Program-made: the position numbers and the translations under genes
Part shown: positions 63,518 to 64,000 of the stretch, piece by piece
Layout of the letters: each line of letters starts with the position of its first letter
Numbering within the stretch: position 1 is the first letter of the stretch
The notes under the pieces: model-generated
The model's input: only the letters and a program-made list of their open reading frames with translations
What the model was told of the DNA's origin: nothing
Database searches by the model: none
Origin: CAMAUF01 sp046152925
GTDB lineage: Bacteria > Chloroflexota > Dehalococcoidia > Tepidiformales > Tepidiformaceae
Direction: 5' to 3'
Assembly (NCBI GenBank): GCA_046152925.1
Contig: JBJXFX010000040.1
Coordinates: 1-64,000, forward strand
Length of the DNA stretch: 64,000 bases

Positions 63518-64000
63518 CTACACGACCAGCATCTCGTGCACCGCGCGGAGCGTCGAGGCGGGGACCCCGAGGTATTCCAAGAAGCTCCGCACTGAGCCAT
63601 GCTCGCTCCGGAGCCCTTCGAGCAACCGGCGCATGTGCGCCGCATCCGTCTCCAAGACGCGCGCGAACTCCTCCGGCGTCATCCCCATCATCGTGTAGTG
63701 CCCGGCGAATCGCTCCACGTGCCGTGGCAGGTACGCCCCGGTGAGGTGGTAGTCCTCCACGATCTGGTCGTCATCGACTCCGGCGAGACCAAGGACGAGC
63801 GCGGCGGCGATGCCCGTCCGGTCGCGGCCCGCGCTGCAGTGGAAGACCGCTGGGAGGTGCCCGGGGGCGGCGATCGCCGCGAAGAAGGCAACGTAGACAT
63901 CGGGCCGATCCGTGAGGATTTTCTGGTAGGCAGCGGTCCAGTCGCGCTGCAGCAGCCGCATCTCTTCCCAGACGACTTTCCGCTCTTCGGGCGTGAGCAC
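63518..64000 (-). CDS. Tyrosine-protein phosphatase family (5' end outside window)
   Basis: The last 160 codons of a gene that enters from the right edge. The catalytic loop HCSAGRDRTGIAAALVLGLAG carries the nucleophilic Cys and Arg of the HCx5R motif, and EDYHLTGAYLPRHVERF with the FLEYLGVPASTLRAV end match the bacterial Y_phosphatase3 (LipA/PtpB-like) group. These remove phosphate from proteins or phosphoinositides. The true start is upstream. Confidence 0.88.
   Translation of the reverse strand: MLTPEERKVVWEEMRLLQRDWTAAYQKILTDRPDVYVAFFAAIAAPGHLPAVFHCSAGRDRTGIAAALVLGLAGVDDDQIVEDYHLTGAYLPRHVERFAGHYTMMGMTPEEFARVLETDAAHMRRLLEGLRSEHGSVRSFLEYLGVPASTLRAVHEMLVV

Overview
The window is about two thirds G+C, densely coded on both strands, with no rRNA, tRNA or CRISPR that I can see. 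The gene set suggests a Chloroflexota bacterium, possibly near Dehalococcoidia/Tepidiforma. It includes F420- and FMN-type oxidoreductases, CoA transferases, a Re-citrate-synthase-like enzyme, several Uma2-family proteins, DUF2277, and secreted proteins with Thr-Pro linkers. The taxonomy is inference; no marker gene is present. A recurring signal is a TANNNT hexamer (often TANNCT) ending 6-7 nt before a start codon that has no Shine-Dalgarno sequence. This is the layout expected of leaderless mRNAs, and it is seen at fifteen genes on both strands.

Layout. 1-8.2 kb: the end of a STAND/AAA ATPase gene, a Baeyer-Villiger monooxygenase, TatA, an XdhC-like domain protein, an AlkD-type DNA glycosylase, a P450, a RecB-like nuclease and an APC permease. 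8.3-15.9 kb: a DMT exporter, small proteins, CysM, a methyltransferase, a secreted trypsin-like protease, PRPP synthetase, an inositol-phosphatase-family enzyme and a Nudix enzyme. 16-25.5 kb: a PAS-GGDEF-EAL protein, an aldo/keto reductase, an AMIN-like secreted protein, Usp, a CoA transferase, a methyltransferase and two tandem HSL-type esterases. 25.5-41.8 kb: a hydrolase remnant beside a palindrome, Uma2 genes, the Re-citrate-synthase-like gene, a thioredoxin-like ferredoxin, a zinc alcohol dehydrogenase, nitroreductase and LLM enzymes, a CaiB transferase, an O-antigen-ligase-like protein, and a Rieske oxygenase divergent from an ArsR-SRPBCC fusion.

41.8-44.5 kb is accessory DNA. It holds a HicBA-like pair and a tandemly duplicated RelE-type toxin-antitoxin locus. 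In that locus one toxin has lost its stop codon and reads into the next antitoxin, and the other toxin is broken. 44.5-49.7 kb: ResB and ResA cytochrome c maturation genes, a lipoprotein, a lower-GC metalloprotease, a Nudix gene that seems to start at CTG, and Uma2. 49.7-58 kb: an acyl-CoA dehydrogenase, a hairpin-rich gap, and a five-gene minus-strand run (ABC1 kinase, APH-type kinase, SDR remnant, SurA-like, DUF2269) downstream of a large beta-helix protein. 58-64 kb: enoyl-CoA hydratase, Gfo/Idh oxidoreductase, nitroreductase, a broken VapBC pair, YciI, hydrolase, DegV, a PaaI thioesterase and a partial tyrosine phosphatase.

Together the genes suggest an aerobic heterotroph that oxidises ketones, aromatics or other lipophilic compounds and passes the products through CoA-thioester chemistry. 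Housekeeping genes are scattered among small toxin-antitoxin and Uma2 insertions, several of which are decaying.
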